Below are positions 25,714 through 36,750 of a stretch of DNA of 64,000 nucleotides, one piece after another (positions within the stretch are counted from its first letter, which is position 1; each line of letters begins with the position of its first letter). The stretch comes from Tolypothrix bouteillei VB521301 (GTDB lineage: Bacteria > Cyanobacteriota > Cyanobacteriia > Cyanobacteriales > Nostocaceae). Where the stretch lies: contig NZ_JHEG04000001.1 in assembly GCF_000760695.4 (NCBI RefSeq), forward strand, positions 3,754,452-3,818,451, written 5' to 3'. The notes below the pieces were generated by a model, which saw only the letters and a program-made list of their open reading frames with translations, had not been told where the DNA came from and searched no databases. The position numbers were made by a program, and so were the translations under genes.

Positions 25714-28700
25714 ATGGCAACCGGTATAGAAGATTACGAGCAGTTATATCAACAGGCTTATCTAGCTTACGTAGATACTAACTACGAACAAGCCGCCAGT
25801 ATTATCGACCAGGTGGTACCACATTTACCAGATGACCCTAACATTCGTTTACTACGGGGTCACATCTACTATGTTTTACAGCAGTATGATGTTGCAAAAG
25901 CAGAATATCAGTATGTGTTGGAGTTAACTAGCGATCCCAACATTACGAGTTACGCTCACAGTGGATTGGAGGCTATTGAACAATATCAACGAGCTTTTGA
26001 CCAACAAGATAACGTCTCAGAAAAAGATGAAAAAAACCAAAGCAGTTTTTCATCACAGTCAAAACCGCAAGTTATTGAAGAAGAAATAGAAGATGCAGAA
26101 GAATTAGAAGAAATAAAAGATATTGATAGCAACAGCTTCGATCTGAAATCATTTGATATCGGTCGTGTCGAAGAAGCTGAAAACGAAATGGAAGAACTAC
26201 CGGTCAGCAGTCCCTTCGACATACCGCTAAATGAAAGTGTTAGATATAGTTCGTCTTCTAGCTCTCAAGATAGCATGGAAAGCAATCCTTTTGCTGTTAA
26301 ACCGGATTCTTGGGAGCAGAAAGATGGCAACACTAAAGAGGAAGAATTAGCTCTGCCACCTTTCTTGGAAGACGACCTCTCAGATTTTAAGTTTTCGGAT
26401 GTAGAGGATAACAATCCACAGCCATTTAGTACAACTTCTGTTGAAACATTCTCAGACCAACTAGATTCAAGCGATTCTCCATTTGCACAGATGGAATTGC
26501 CATCATTGGGGGGATTGGGAAATGAAAATTTCTTCAGTAACAGTAACTCTGAAGAGGATAAAGATATAAATCTGAGAATAAATATTGCTGATGATGAAAC
26601 TTTACTAACAAACGATATAGATTTAATTGATGATTCAGAAGTAAGTTATAACAGTCAGGAAAAATTTTCTAATTCACAGAATAATACATTAGAAAGTATT
26701 GCACCCTCCTTCTCAAGTGAAAGTGATGGCACGGTACGATCCAAATCCGAGCCAACTTCCCAAGACAAATCTTTTAGAAGCAATTCTAAATCTATTCCCC
26801 TGCCTCAAGTTGATTCATCTTCATCATTTAGCAACTTCGCCTATAGCAATCTTGGAAAAGAAGAGAAACAAAACAACTCAAACTCCAAAACACAACAAAA
26901 TACTTTTGACGACGACGATAGTTTTGACTTTGAAGCGTTTGAATCTGCCTTTGGTTCTGAGGCATTCTCGGAAGATGAAGAAAGCAGCAGCCGTCCTGTG
27001 GGTGGAAATACTTCTAAAGGCAGCAATATAGAGTTTCTAGATGACTTTGATGACTTTGACGATCTGGGAAATATCCCTGGGTTTGATATTACAGATAGTA
27101 ACGTGCCATTGCGTTCTGCTTCTATAGAAAAGAACGGGAGATCCCGCAATCCGATCTTAGACACCGGGAGTCACGACAGAAACGTAACGTCGGATCGCGA
27201 TGCAGAATTGTTTAGCATTACGGGTTCCCAAGAAGGAGTACCCGTTTTTACCCAGGGAGATGTCTCGAAAGTAGAAGCCCATGTTTCAGTAGAGCAAGGT
27301 GTCCTTGCACCATTAGAAAATGCTCCATTACAAACCAAACAGTGGATTACTGCAGGAACTGTAGGTTGTGTCTCGGCGTTAGTTGTTGCTGCTGTCAGTT
27401 TCACTGCTGCTAACTTTACTCCAAAAACACAACGGGAAGCAGTGCGGAACACGGGTTGGGCAATGTCACTAGCAGCAGGTCTTGCTGGCTTTGCAAGTGC
27501 AAGTTTTATGGGAAGTCTTGCTTTCAAGCAAATTCGCCGCACAACTAAAGATTTGCAAACGCAATTTGACGCTGTTAGTAAAGGTAATTTGAATGTTCAA
27601 GCCACCGTGTATTCTGAGGATGAATTGGGGCAATTAGCTGCAAGTTTTAACGAGATGGCTCGTGTCATTTTTACAACAACTCATGAAGCCACACGTAAGG
27701 CACAAGAACAGGAAGAAGCCAAAGAGAACTTGCAACGTCAAGTGATTCGCTTGCTTGATGACGTAGAAGGTGCTGCTAGAGGTGATTTGACAGTGCAAGC
27801 TGAGGTCACAGCCGACGTACTCGGAGCAGTTGCTGATGCTTTTAACCTCACAATTCAAAACCTGAGGGATATCGTGCAACAGGTAAAAGTTGCTGCAAGG
27901 GAAGTGACCAGAGGTGCTACCAATTCTGAAACTTTTGCAAGAGCGTTGTCGAGCGATGCTTTGCGACAAGCAGAAGAACTTGCAGTCACCCTGAATTCCG
28001 TTCAGGTAATGACAGATTCTATCCATAGGGTAGCAGAAGCGGCAAGAGAAGCAGAAGCTGTTGCTCGTGATGCCAGCCAAATTGCTCTTAAAGGTGGAGA
28101 CGCAGTGGAAAATACGGTGGCAGGTATTCTCGAAATTCGAGAGACCGTAGCAGAAACCACTCGTAAAGTCAAGCGATTGGCAGAATCCTCTCAAGAAATC
28201 TCTAAGATTGTGGCGTTAATTTCTCAGATTGCTTCCCGAACCAATTTGCTGGCTCTCAATGCCAGTATTGAAGCAGCACGGGCGGGAGAAGCAGGACGGG
28301 GCTTTGCCATTGTGGCTGATGAAGTGCGACAGCTTGCAGATAGATCGGCGAAGTCTTTGAAAGAAATTGAAGAAATTGTGCGGCAAATTCAGAGCGAAAC
28401 AGGCTCTGTAATGACTGCTATGGAAGAAGGTACGCAACAGGTTATCAAAGGGACTCAGTTAGCAGAAGAAGCCAAGCGATCGCTCGAAAACATTATTCAA
28501 GTGGCAAAGCGTATTGATAGCCTAGTACGCGGGATCACTGCGGATACAGTTGAACAAACAGAAACTTCCCGCGCTGTCGCTCAAGTTATGCAATCAGTCG
28601 AACTGACTGCACAAGAAACTTCTCAAGAAGCACAAAGAGTTTCCGGCGCTTTACAACACTTAGTAGGTGTGTCTCGTGACTTGATAGCTTCAGTGGAACG

Positions 28701-28734
28701 CTTCCGCGTTGAAACCAGCGAAAACACGAGGTAG
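25714..28734 (+). CDS. hmpD: HmpD, methyl-accepting chemotaxis-type receptor
   Basis: 1006 residues. Order: a TPR-like helical head (about 1-95), an acidic Ser/Asp/Glu-rich disordered linker of more than 400 residues, two closely spaced membrane helices (about 543-565 and 580-603), HAMP domains (about 605-660 and 690-740) and a methyl-accepting signalling domain with the highly conserved tip [20 protein letters not shown], then [20 protein letters not shown]. There is no periplasmic sensor, only a short loop, so the input must come from the cytoplasmic head or from the membrane, as with PilJ-type receptors of twitching motility. A GGGAGG site precedes the ATG. Confidence 0.88.
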   Translation: MATGIEDYEQLYQQAYLAYVDTNYEQAASIIDQVVPHLPDDPNIRLLRGHIYYVLQQYDVAKAEYQYVLELTSDPNITSYAHSGLEAIEQYQRAFDQQDNVSEKDEKNQSSFSSQSKPQVIEEEIEDAEELEEIKDIDSNSFDLKSFDIGRVEEAENEMEELPVSSPFDIPLNESVRYSSSSSSQDSMESNPFAVKPDSWEQKDGNTKEEELALPPFLEDDLSDFKFSDVEDNNPQPFSTTSVETFSDQLDSSDSPFAQMELPSLGGLGNENFFSNSNSEEDKDINLRINIADDETLLTNDIDLIDDSEVSYNSQEKFSNSQNNTLESIAPSFSSESDGTVRSKSEPTSQDKSFRSNSKSIPLPQVDSSSSFSNFAYSNLGKEEKQNNSNSKTQQNTFDDDDSFDFEAFESAFGSEAFSEDEESSSRPVGGNTSKGSNIEFLDDFDDFDDLGNIPGFDITDSNVPLRSASIEKNGRSRNPILDTGSHDRNVTSDRDAELFSITGSQEGVPVFTQGDVSKVEAHVSVEQGVLAPLENAPLQTKQWITAGTVGCVSALVVAAVSFTAANFTPKTQREAVRNTGWAMSLAAGLAGFASASFMGSLAFKQIRRTTKDLQTQFDAVSKGNLNVQATVYSEDELGQLAASFNEMARVIFTTTHEATRKAQEQEEAKENLQRQVIRLLDDVEGAARGDLTVQAEVTADVLGAVADAFNLTIQNLRDIVQQVKVAAREVTRGATNSETFARALSSDALRQAEELAVTLNSVQVMTDSIHRVAEAAREAEAVARDASQIALKGGDAVENTVAGILEIRETVAETTRKVKRLAESSQEISKIVALISQIASRTNLLALNASIEAARAGEAGRGFAIVADEVRQLADRSAKSLKEIEEIVRQIQSETGSVMTAMEEGTQQVIKGTQLAEEAKRSLENIIQVAKRIDSLVRGITADTVEQTETSRAVAQVMQSVELTAQETSQEAQRVSGALQHLVGVSRDLIASVERFRVETSENTR

Positions 28735-28737
28735 GAA

Positions 28738-28898
28738 TTATGAATTATGAATTATGAATTATGAAGTTTTGGCTTCACCATTTAGTATTCATCGTTTATC
28801 ATTCAGTATTCACCATTCATAATTCACCATTCATCATTCATCATTCCCCATTCATAATTCATCCTTCATAATTCATAATTCATCCTTCATAATTCATT
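28738..28898. repeat. Heptamer repeat array filling the hmpD-hmpE spacer
   Basis: The whole spacer is built of ATTCATA / ATTCATC / ATTATGA heptamers in both orientations, about 20 units, right up to the hmpE ATG. It can fold as hairpins (ATTATGAATTATGAA against TTCATAATTCAT). The class is known from intergenic DNA of filamentous cyanobacteria. No Shine-Dalgarno sequence remains before hmpE. Confidence 0.7.
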
Positions 28899-28899
28899 T

Positions 28900-31800
28900 A
28901 TGTTGCCAGAACAACAACAGCGCATTTTGGGTTACTTCATAGAAGAAGCCAAAGATCATTTAAATACGATCGAGCAGGGCTTGCTGAATCTTCAGAGTAC
29001 CCTTGGCGATTCGGAAATGATTAACGAAGTCTTCCGGGCGGCTCACTCTATTAAAGGTGGAGCGGCTATGCTTGGTCTGAGTAGTATTCAGCACACCGCT
29101 CATCGCTTGGAAGACTGTTTCAAAATTTTAAAAGAGCATCCTATTAAGGTTGACCAAAAGTTAGAATCCTTATTTCTTGGCGTGTTGGATACCTTAAAAG
29201 CTCTTTTGGAAAACTTACAAGGACCTTTTGGTCTGACTGAAGAAACAGTCAATAACTTGATGTCCGAAACCGAACCCGTTTTTAAGTGGTTGCACGAACA
29301 TTTAGAGTTACTTGTAGCACAGGGAACGACAGAAGGGGCAAATGGAACAACTGCAACCGCCGTTTCATCTTCACAGCCAACATTTACAGAAAGCGAACGG
29401 CGACAGAAGGTGCAAACTGAGGTACTGCAAGTTTTACGGGAAATGTTGCAAATGTTTAAGCAACCTGCAACACCTGAAACTCGTCAAAATCTTAAGGAAT
29501 GCTGTCAGAAATTAGCCGATCTCGGAGAATCATCCAATTGGTCGAATTGGTGCAGTTTGTGCCATTCGTGTGGAAATGCGATCGCTAACCCTGAAAATAC
29601 CTATCTTACCTTAGCTAAAATCGTTATTACAGATATTAAACAAGCTTTAGAATTAGTCCTGACAGGTAGAGAGGCTGAAATTGCAGTGAGTCAGCAACTG
29701 CAAGCGCTGACCTATATTGAAGCCGAAATAGAATTATTAGAACTTCCTCTAGATTTGATGGATGAATCGGCTAGTCAGCTCATAGAACCATCCGAAGCCT
29801 CACAATCAAATTTTACCATAAGTACTTTCGATGACAGTACGGATGCAGATGAAGGAGTGGCGCAAATTATTGAGGATGAGCAGGAAATTGACGGAGTTGA
29901 ACAGCACAACAGGATTACCAGTCTTTCCGATTTAACATACCAATTTCAAAATCAGTTCGACAATATCCCCATTATACAAAGTAGCATAGATGGTCACGGC
30001 CCCGAAGTCGGAATCGCAGAGTTAAATACGCTAGCCGATTTATTTGAAGGAGAAAGTTCCGATCTCGATGACACATGGGATAAAGAAGAAGTTTTAGATA
30101 TTTCTGATAGCAGTCAGCCTGGAATTGAAATTGGCACAAATCCTATAGAGGATACAGATAGTGAATTTGAAGACTTGTTCTTCCAAGAAGAAATTAACAA
30201 GCAACAGGAATCGACAAAAAACGCCAAAGAAGAATTAAGTTTTGGGGAATTATTTGGCGGTTTTATAGAAGAAGAAAATTCAGAGAGCCAGAGTCAAGCC
30301 AGAGCTAGTTCCAATGTAGACTTTCATCTTAATGCCAAACAGACACGAAATGGTGCCACCAGTTTACCATCGGAAGAACCTGAAAAAATATCAGATGATA
30401 TCAACGACTTATTAGAACTGAGAATTGATGATGACGAAGCATTGACTCTACCGGGAATTTCTACAAATAACACCGAGCAAGTAGAAAATCTTGAACTAAC
30501 TTCTACGCAAGAACCCAGCTTTGATGATTTATTCATAGATAATGCAAATTTATCTCCTATAGAAGAAATTACCCCAAAAGCTTCGAGAGAAGAATTAAAA
30601 CCCATTCAAGAGAATCACGAGATTTTAGCTTCTAATGGATTATTTGATGGTTCTGAAGAAGTAGAGATTGCTGATGATTTATTAGAAAAGCTGCCTGAAA
30701 TAGAAGAGACAAATTTATTCTGGGATGATGAGGTAGAAGAAAATAAAGAAGAGCTTGATTCCTTTGGCGAAGAAGATGCAGCCCAGCAGTTAGAAGAAAT
30801 GCTATTTGCCGCAGCTGCTGATGAAGATATTTTTGAGGATGAGCCGTCTTTAGAACTGGTATCAGATAGCTTGGGCTTGGAAAGTTTGGATACCAACTTT
30901 CAGACACAAGAGCAAGATTTTGATTTCATGTTCGAGTCGCAAACAGATGATGACTTGTTTGAAGAACTGACACAAACAACTTCCACCACAAATGTACCTG
31001 TTCTTAGTGAAGAGCTACTCTCCCATAAAGAATCTTCCAGCTTATTGGATCAACATGACACTCATGTGCTCTCAGGAGATACATCTACAGCACCTCCTCC
31101 TGAAGCTCTTGAATTTACTCCTGAATTTACTCATTCTTCACAGGAAAAGAGACAAGCAAACTTTGCTGAAGAGGAAGAGAACACAACTTCACCTTTTATT
31201 CTAGAGGATTCACCAACACTTCATTCAAATGATGCTGCTGTTGTCAGTACAGAAAATCTTTTTGACTTCTTGCAAGAAGTAGGTGCAAACAATCTGTTAT
31301 CTGTAGAAAATTCTCAGAAAGTAGATTCTATAGAAAACTCTGAGAGTTTGGAGTTAGAGAGTTTCAGCAGTATTCCATCAGAAACAATTATTCAAGAAGA
31401 ATTTGATAATTTTGATTTTACAGATTCTCTGGATTCAGATAGTGCTTTATCAATTGAGCCAGAGTTAGATTTTCTAACAGAAGAATCTAATTCAGGAGAA
31501 AGATTAGAAGTTAGCGATCGCTTGACAAATCTTGAAATCGAACCTGAGAAAACACACCAAGAACCTCAAGAGGAGAATTTGGCAGAAGCGATTCAATTAG
31601 AAGAATTAGAATCAAGTGACGAAGAACCAAATATATTTTTAAATCTTCTATCAAATTCCGCAGAATTGGAAGAAGAAAGTTTCTTAGATATTCAAGATTC
31701 GGATTTGTCCGATTTATCCGAGCTCTTTGAAAATCCAAAACCAATAAGTAACGATGCTGCTGTTGAGATAACAAAAGATGCATTAGAACCACCAGCAATG

Positions 31801-34233
31801 GGGAAAGCAGAAGTCCCAGAAATCCAAGGAGCGGATTTTTCAGACCTGTTTGCAAATTTAGAATTTGAGGAAGCAACCTTTGTTTCACAAACTTCTTTGC
31901 CAGATAAGCCAGTTGAGCAAGAAACACAAATTTTAGATACTCAAGCTGCAAATTTATCAGAGTTGCTGGCTGGTTTGGATCTTGATGATACGTCTTTCAT
32001 CATGGGTTCTACTCCTTCAGCCGCAACAGAATCAAATGCTCCTCAAGAGGAAATTGTTCAACCAATCGAGCCATCATTTGATGAGTTGGACGATCTAGAT
32101 AAGTTATTGGAAGAGGAATTAGCCTCTAGTTTCAGTTCTCTACAGAAATCAGAAGTAGAATTTGTTCCTCCAAAAGTCTTGGAAATAACAAGCAACTCAG
32201 TATCATCATCTGCTCCCAAAGGAGATTTGGACAGTCAGTTTCAGGAATTGGAAGAGATGGTGAAGGGAGATTTTCCTCCCCGCCCCTCTGTTTCTCGCGC
32301 TCCTCGCTTTGAGCAGCTGATGAAGGTTCCTGTTAAGCATTTGGATGACATGAGTAATTTGGTTGGGGAATTAGTGGTCAATCGCAACACTTTGGAACAA
32401 GACCACGAACGGACTCGGCAATCTTTGGACAATTTGCTCCATCAAGTGCAGCAATTGAGCGATGTTGGAGCGCGAATGCAGGAATTGTACGAGCGTTCTC
32501 TTCTGGAAGCCTCTCTGCTTGCTAGCCGCAAACACAATGGTTCTCCTGTCTTTCAGCAACAAACAGATAGGGGTTTCACAGAACTGGAAATGGATCGGTT
32601 CACCCCCTTCCACTCTTTGTCGCAAGAAATGATTGAATTGATTGTACGAGTACGTGAGGCAGCAAGTGACATTGATTTTGTGACAGAAGAAACTGAGCGA
32701 GTCGCACGACAGTTCCGTCAGGTAACTAACCAACTTCAAGAGGGAATTACGCGAGCAAGAATGGAGCCGTTCTCCGAGGTAAACATTGCTTTGGAGCGAG
32801 GAGTCCGCGAAAACGCTATTAAGTCGGGTAAGCAAGCCCAACTGAAAATTGAAGGAAAAGATACTTTAATTGACAAAATGATTTTGGGGCATCTCCAAAA
32901 CCCTTTGAACCATTTGCTGAATAATGCGATCGCTCATGGTATTGAACGACCGGAAGTGCGCCAAGCCAATGGCAAACCACCGATGGGAACTATTACCGTC
33001 CGAGCTTTCCATCAAGGAAACCAAACTGTTATTTCTGTCAGCGATGATGGTGCGGGAATTAATACCGAATCAGTCAAGTCAAAGGCCATCGAGAAAGGTT
33101 TGATTACCTCAGAACAAGCGAAAACCCTATCTCGCCTTGATGTTTACGACCTACTCTTCCTACAAGGTTTTAGTACTGCTGAAAATATTGATGACCTTAA
33201 AGGACGGGGTGTCGGGATGGATGTTGTTCGTACCAGAATCAGTGAAATCCGAGGGACTATTAGTATTGATTCTACCATAGGTAAAGGAACGACTTTTACC
33301 ATTCGTCTACCCCTAACCCTCAGTATTTGTAAGGCTCTATGCTGTGTTTCCGACAAAGCGCGGATTGCTTTCCCAATGGATGGGGTAGAAGATACTCTCG
33401 ATATACCTGCAAAAAATATTCAACAAGGTAATGATGGTCAAAAATACATTATTTGGCGCGATACAATGCTGCCATTTCGACCTCTTAAGGAGATTTTAAC
33501 CTTCAATCGTCTGCTCAGTCGCGGTAATGTCTACGGTGGAAATCGCGATGATGATACGATTTCTGTCATTGTTGTGCGATCGGCAAGTACCTTTGTTGCT
33601 CTACAAGTTGACTTAGTTCTTAACGAGCAAGAAATCGTTATCAAGCAGTTTGAAGGACCTGCACCCAAGCCCATTGGTGTTGCTGGTGCAACTGTCTTGG
33701 GAGACGGTCGCATTATGCCAATTGCTGACGTTTTAGAAATCATTGATATCTTCCAAGGAAGAACCTCCAAGCAACGTGGAGTCAGCTTTAGAGACCAAAA
33801 AACACTTGTATCTACCGTAGAAACCTCTGCTGTTAAGATTGACCCAACAGTACTGATTGTTGATGACTCTATCACAGTGAGAGAGTTGCTATCACTGACA
33901 TTTAATAAAGCAGGTTACCGTGTAGAACAAGCACGTGACGGTCAAGAAGCATGGGATAAACTGCGATCGGGTTTGCCTTGCGACATCGTATTCTGCGACA
34001 TTGAAATGCCCCGTTGCGACGGTCTAGAGTTACTCTCTCGCATTCAAAAAGACCCCAGCCTCAGCAACTTGCCAATCGCTATGTTAACTTCACGAGGTGC
34101 AGATAAGCACAGACAAATGGCAATACAGCTCGGTGCTAGCGGTTACTTCACAAAACCATATCTTGAAGAAGCTTTGCTCGAAGCCGCTTCGCGAATGTTA
34201 AAAGGCGAAAATCTGGTTAACAGTGTTGGATGA
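28900..34233 (+). CDS. hmpE: HmpE, CheA-type hybrid histidine kinase
   Basis: 1777 residues. A histidine phosphotransfer domain with AAHSIKGGAAML (phospho-His49) is followed by a second helical domain (about 165-285) and a very long acidic linker (about 290-1120) full of DLLEEL/FEELF-like short repeats. Then come the dimerisation region (about 1137-1290), the ATPase with N box LLNNAIAHG (about 1340), DDGAGIN and GRGVGMDVV, a CheW-like regulatory domain, and a C-terminal receiver with VDDS and phospho-acceptor Asp1700 in FCDIEMP. It phosphorylates HmpB and probably its own receiver. The length is mostly linker. It is last in the hmp operon, with a terminator at 34251. Confidence 0.88.
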   Translation: MLPEQQQRILGYFIEEAKDHLNTIEQGLLNLQSTLGDSEMINEVFRAAHSIKGGAAMLGLSSIQHTAHRLEDCFKILKEHPIKVDQKLESLFLGVLDTLKALLENLQGPFGLTEETVNNLMSETEPVFKWLHEHLELLVAQGTTEGANGTTATAVSSSQPTFTESERRQKVQTEVLQVLREMLQMFKQPATPETRQNLKECCQKLADLGESSNWSNWCSLCHSCGNAIANPENTYLTLAKIVITDIKQALELVLTGREAEIAVSQQLQALTYIEAEIELLELPLDLMDESASQLIEPSEASQSNFTISTFDDSTDADEGVAQIIEDEQEIDGVEQHNRITSLSDLTYQFQNQFDNIPIIQSSIDGHGPEVGIAELNTLADLFEGESSDLDDTWDKEEVLDISDSSQPGIEIGTNPIEDTDSEFEDLFFQEEINKQQESTKNAKEELSFGELFGGFIEEENSESQSQARASSNVDFHLNAKQTRNGATSLPSEEPEKISDDINDLLELRIDDDEALTLPGISTNNTEQVENLELTSTQEPSFDDLFIDNANLSPIEEITPKASREELKPIQENHEILASNGLFDGSEEVEIADDLLEKLPEIEETNLFWDDEVEENKEELDSFGEEDAAQQLEEMLFAAAADEDIFEDEPSLELVSDSLGLESLDTNFQTQEQDFDFMFESQTDDDLFEELTQTTSTTNVPVLSEELLSHKESSSLLDQHDTHVLSGDTSTAPPPEALEFTPEFTHSSQEKRQANFAEEEENTTSPFILEDSPTLHSNDAAVVSTENLFDFLQEVGANNLLSVENSQKVDSIENSESLELESFSSIPSETIIQEEFDNFDFTDSLDSDSALSIEPELDFLTEESNSGERLEVSDRLTNLEIEPEKTHQEPQEENLAEAIQLEELESSDEEPNIFLNLLSNSAELEEESFLDIQDSDLSDLSELFENPKPISNDAAVEITKDALEPPAMGKAEVPEIQGADFSDLFANLEFEEATFVSQTSLPDKPVEQETQILDTQAANLSELLAGLDLDDTSFIMGSTPSAATESNAPQEEIVQPIEPSFDELDDLDKLLEEELASSFSSLQKSEVEFVPPKVLEITSNSVSSSAPKGDLDSQFQELEEMVKGDFPPRPSVSRAPRFEQLMKVPVKHLDDMSNLVGELVVNRNTLEQDHERTRQSLDNLLHQVQQLSDVGARMQELYERSLLEASLLASRKHNGSPVFQQQTDRGFTELEMDRFTPFHSLSQEMIELIVRVREAASDIDFVTEETERVARQFRQVTNQLQEGITRARMEPFSEVNIALERGVRENAIKSGKQAQLKIEGKDTLIDKMILGHLQNPLNHLLNNAIAHGIERPEVRQANGKPPMGTITVRAFHQGNQTVISVSDDGAGINTESVKSKAIEKGLITSEQAKTLSRLDVYDLLFLQGFSTAENIDDLKGRGVGMDVVRTRISEIRGTISIDSTIGKGTTFTIRLPLTLSICKALCCVSDKARIAFPMDGVEDTLDIPAKNIQQGNDGQKYIIWRDTMLPFRPLKEILTFNRLLSRGNVYGGNRDDDTISVIVVRSASTFVALQVDLVLNEQEIVIKQFEGPAPKPIGVAGATVLGDGRIMPIADVLEIIDIFQGRTSKQRGVSFRDQKTLVSTVETSAVKIDPTVLIVDDSITVRELLSLTFNKAGYRVEQARDGQEAWDKLRSGLPCDIVFCDIEMPRCDGLELLSRIQKDPSLSNLPIAMLTSRGADKHRQMAIQLGASGYFTKPYLEEALLEAASRMLKGENLVNSVG

Positions 34234-34250
34234 ACTTCAGAAGGCAGAAG

Positions 34251-34283
34251 TAAGATACCAGGAGGTGTATCTTAACACTTTTT
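34251..34283 (+). terminator. Hairpin terminator of the hmp operon
   Basis: TAAGATAC (34251-34258) pairs perfectly with GTATCTTA (34267-34274), loop of eight, followed closely by five T (34279-34283). It begins 18 bases after the hmpE stop. Confidence 0.6.
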
Positions 34284-34449
34284 CCATTATAAATACTCTC
34301 TGCCTGACCCGCAGGACTGATAAGTAACGTGGGTTTGATGAAGTTCGTATTCGCGATAGCTCGCTTGCATACCTAGTGATGAACCCAGTTAGCGCAACGA
34401 CAACCAGTCATGATTATTTGCACTCACCTGACTTATTATCATATCTAAG

Positions 34450-36633
34450 ATGTTTTCCCTCTTGCGTCGGTTTTTAGCTCCTTTTCTAGCAACTATTCTT
34501 GTATGTAGATATCTATGTGTTCCTGACGTTGCTGTTGCCAAACCTCAAGTTACGTTTCATTTACTACCTTCTTCACACCGTACTATGTCATATCCTACTA
34601 CCTCTAAGAGCAACCAAGTTGACGATTACCACGGAACTTTGGTTGCAGATCCCTATCGTTGGTTAGAAAATCCTGATTCTCCAGAAATAAAAGCTTGGAT
34701 TGAGGCACAAAATAAAGTCACGTTTGGCTATCTTCAACAAATCCCTGTCAGAGAAAAAATCAAGCAGCGTCTTACTAAACTTTGGGATTATGAAAAGTAT
34801 AGCATTCCTTTTAAAGAGGGCGATCGCTACTTTTATTTTAAGAATGATGGTTTGCAAAACCAAAGTGTACTTTATACTTTAAAGACTCTGGAGGACAAAC
34901 CAAAAGTTTTACTTGACCCAAATAAACTTTCAGAAGATGGTACTGTTGCTCTTTCAGGAATAGCTATCAGTGAAGATAGTCAGTTGTTAGCCTACGGTTT
35001 ATCCTTCTCTGGTTCTGATTGGCAAGAGTGGAAAGTTAAGAATATTGAAACGGGTAAAGACCTCGACGATCGCATACAGTGGATTAAATTCTCTGGAGTC
35101 TCGTGGACGCATGATGGTAAAGGGTTTTTCTACAGCCGTTATGATGAACCAAATCAAAAAAATAAATTAGAAGAAGTTAACTACTATCAAAAACTTTTTT
35201 ATCATAAATTGGGAAAACCTCAATCAGAGGATATATTAATTTATGACCGTCCCGATCGCAAAGAATGGGGGTTTAATGGCGATGTCACAGAGGACGGTCG
35301 CTATCTGATTATTTCAGTATGGGAAGGAACTAATCCCAAAAATTTAGTGTTCTATAAGGATTTGTCAAATCCAAATTCAGATGTTGTAGAACTTATTAAT
35401 GAATTTGAAGCTAGCTTTAGCTTTATTGATAATAAGGATAGTTTGTTTTATTTCCAAACAGATTTAAATGCTCCAAAAGGGCGTGCGATCGCTATTGATA
35501 TCAAAAATCCCCAACAAAAAAATTGGCAGGAGATTATACCCCAAGCAGAAGAAACTTTGCAGAGTATCAGCACAATTAACAATCAATTTGTATCTAGTTA
35601 TCTTAAAGATGCTCGCAGTCAAATCAAAATTTTTGAGATGACCGGTTCGTTTGTCAGAGAAATTGAATTACCAGGAATTGGTTCGGTTGGGGGTTTTGGC
35701 GGCAAACGCAATGATACAGAAACTTTTTACAGTTTCACAAGCTTTACTGTACCGGGAACTATCTACCGCTACGATATGGTTAGCGGTAAGAGCAAGGTTT
35801 TTCGCGAGCCAAAGGTAGACTTTAACCCTAATGAGTACGAAACCAAACAAGTTTTCTATAACAGCAAAGATGGTACGAGAGTCCCGATGTTCGTGACTTA
35901 TAAAAAGGGAATCAAATTAGATGGTAATAATCCTACATACCTGTACGGTTATGGTGGATTTAGCGTGTCTCTCACTCCCAGTTTTTCTGTAAGTAGCTTA
36001 GTCTGGATGGAGATGGGAGGTGTATATGCTATTCCCAATTTACGTGGTGGTGGAGAGTATGGAGAAGACTGGCATCAAGCTGGAATGAAGCAAAAAAAGC
36101 AAAATGTTTTTGATGACTTTATTGCTGCAGCCGAATGGTTGGTTGCAAACGGATATACCAAGCCAGCTAAATTAGCGATCGGTGGAGGTAGCAACGGTGG
36201 ATTGCTTGTGGGAGCATGCATCACTCAACGTCCCGACTTATTTGGTGCAGCTTTGCCTGCTGTAGGTGTGATGGATATGTTACGCTTTCACAAATTCACA
36301 ATTGGTTGGGCTTGGATTCCTGAATACGGTTCCCCAGAAAATCCTGAAGAGTTCAAAGCGCTGTACGCCTATTCTCCCCTGCACCGACTGAAAGCAGGTA
36401 CGGCTTACCCAGCAACTATGATTACTACAGCAGAAAGTGACGATCGCGTAGTTCCAGCCCACAGTTTCAAATTTGCTGCTGCTTTACAAGCTGCTCATAC
36501 TGGGAACGCGCCAGTTCTGATTAGAATTGAAACGAAAGCAGGACACGGTGCTGGCAAACCAACCGCTAAAAGAATTGAAGAAGCGGCAGATGCTTGGGCT
36601 TTTTTGGTCCGGACTTTAGCTGTACAAGTTTAG
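34450..36633 (+). CDS. Prolyl oligopeptidase, S9A family
   Basis: 727 residues. An N-terminal hydrophobic stretch with ...VAVAKPQ suggests export to the periplasm; an in-frame Met at residue 46 (MSYPTTSKSNQVDDYHG) begins the conserved part and would give a cytosolic form. The propeller domain (about 110-450) precedes an alpha/beta hydrolase domain with Ser581 in GGSNGGLL, Asp665 in DDRVVPAHS and His699 in KAGHGAGKP, the full catalytic triad at usual spacing. DPYRWLEN near the start is also typical. It cleaves short proline-containing peptides. It is a single gene between the hmp terminator and a lipid-kinase-like gene. Confidence 0.92.
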   Translation: MFSLLRRFLAPFLATILVCRYLCVPDVAVAKPQVTFHLLPSSHRTMSYPTTSKSNQVDDYHGTLVADPYRWLENPDSPEIKAWIEAQNKVTFGYLQQIPVREKIKQRLTKLWDYEKYSIPFKEGDRYFYFKNDGLQNQSVLYTLKTLEDKPKVLLDPNKLSEDGTVALSGIAISEDSQLLAYGLSFSGSDWQEWKVKNIETGKDLDDRIQWIKFSGVSWTHDGKGFFYSRYDEPNQKNKLEEVNYYQKLFYHKLGKPQSEDILIYDRPDRKEWGFNGDVTEDGRYLIISVWEGTNPKNLVFYKDLSNPNSDVVELINEFEASFSFIDNKDSLFYFQTDLNAPKGRAIAIDIKNPQQKNWQEIIPQAEETLQSISTINNQFVSSYLKDARSQIKIFEMTGSFVREIELPGIGSVGGFGGKRNDTETFYSFTSFTVPGTIYRYDMVSGKSKVFREPKVDFNPNEYETKQVFYNSKDGTRVPMFVTYKKGIKLDGNNPTYLYGYGGFSVSLTPSFSVSSLVWMEMGGVYAIPNLRGGGEYGEDWHQAGMKQKKQNVFDDFIAAAEWLVANGYTKPAKLAIGGGSNGGLLVGACITQRPDLFGAALPAVGVMDMLRFHKFTIGWAWIPEYGSPENPEEFKALYAYSPLHRLKAGTAYPATMITTAESDDRVVPAHSFKFAAALQAAHTGNAPVLIRIETKAGHGAGKPTAKRIEEAADAWAFLVRTLAVQV

Positions 36634-36750
36634 GTTGGTTTTCTGGCAAACAATGTAATGCCTGGATACTGCAACAATTCGGGCAAGTGATGCTTGAGTT
36701 AGAATTGGTCTAACTTCGATTAGCAATATTAGAGTTTATACTAAAATCTT

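Noticed and set aside
26699..27031. Open frames inside hmpD and hmpE acidic linkers
   Set aside because: Low-complexity GA-rich codons give open frames on several frames; none has a ribosome site or protein-like content.
28738..28898. Heptamer array as a CRISPR
   Set aside because: Units are 7 bases without unique spacers and occur in both orientations; it is a short tandem repeat.
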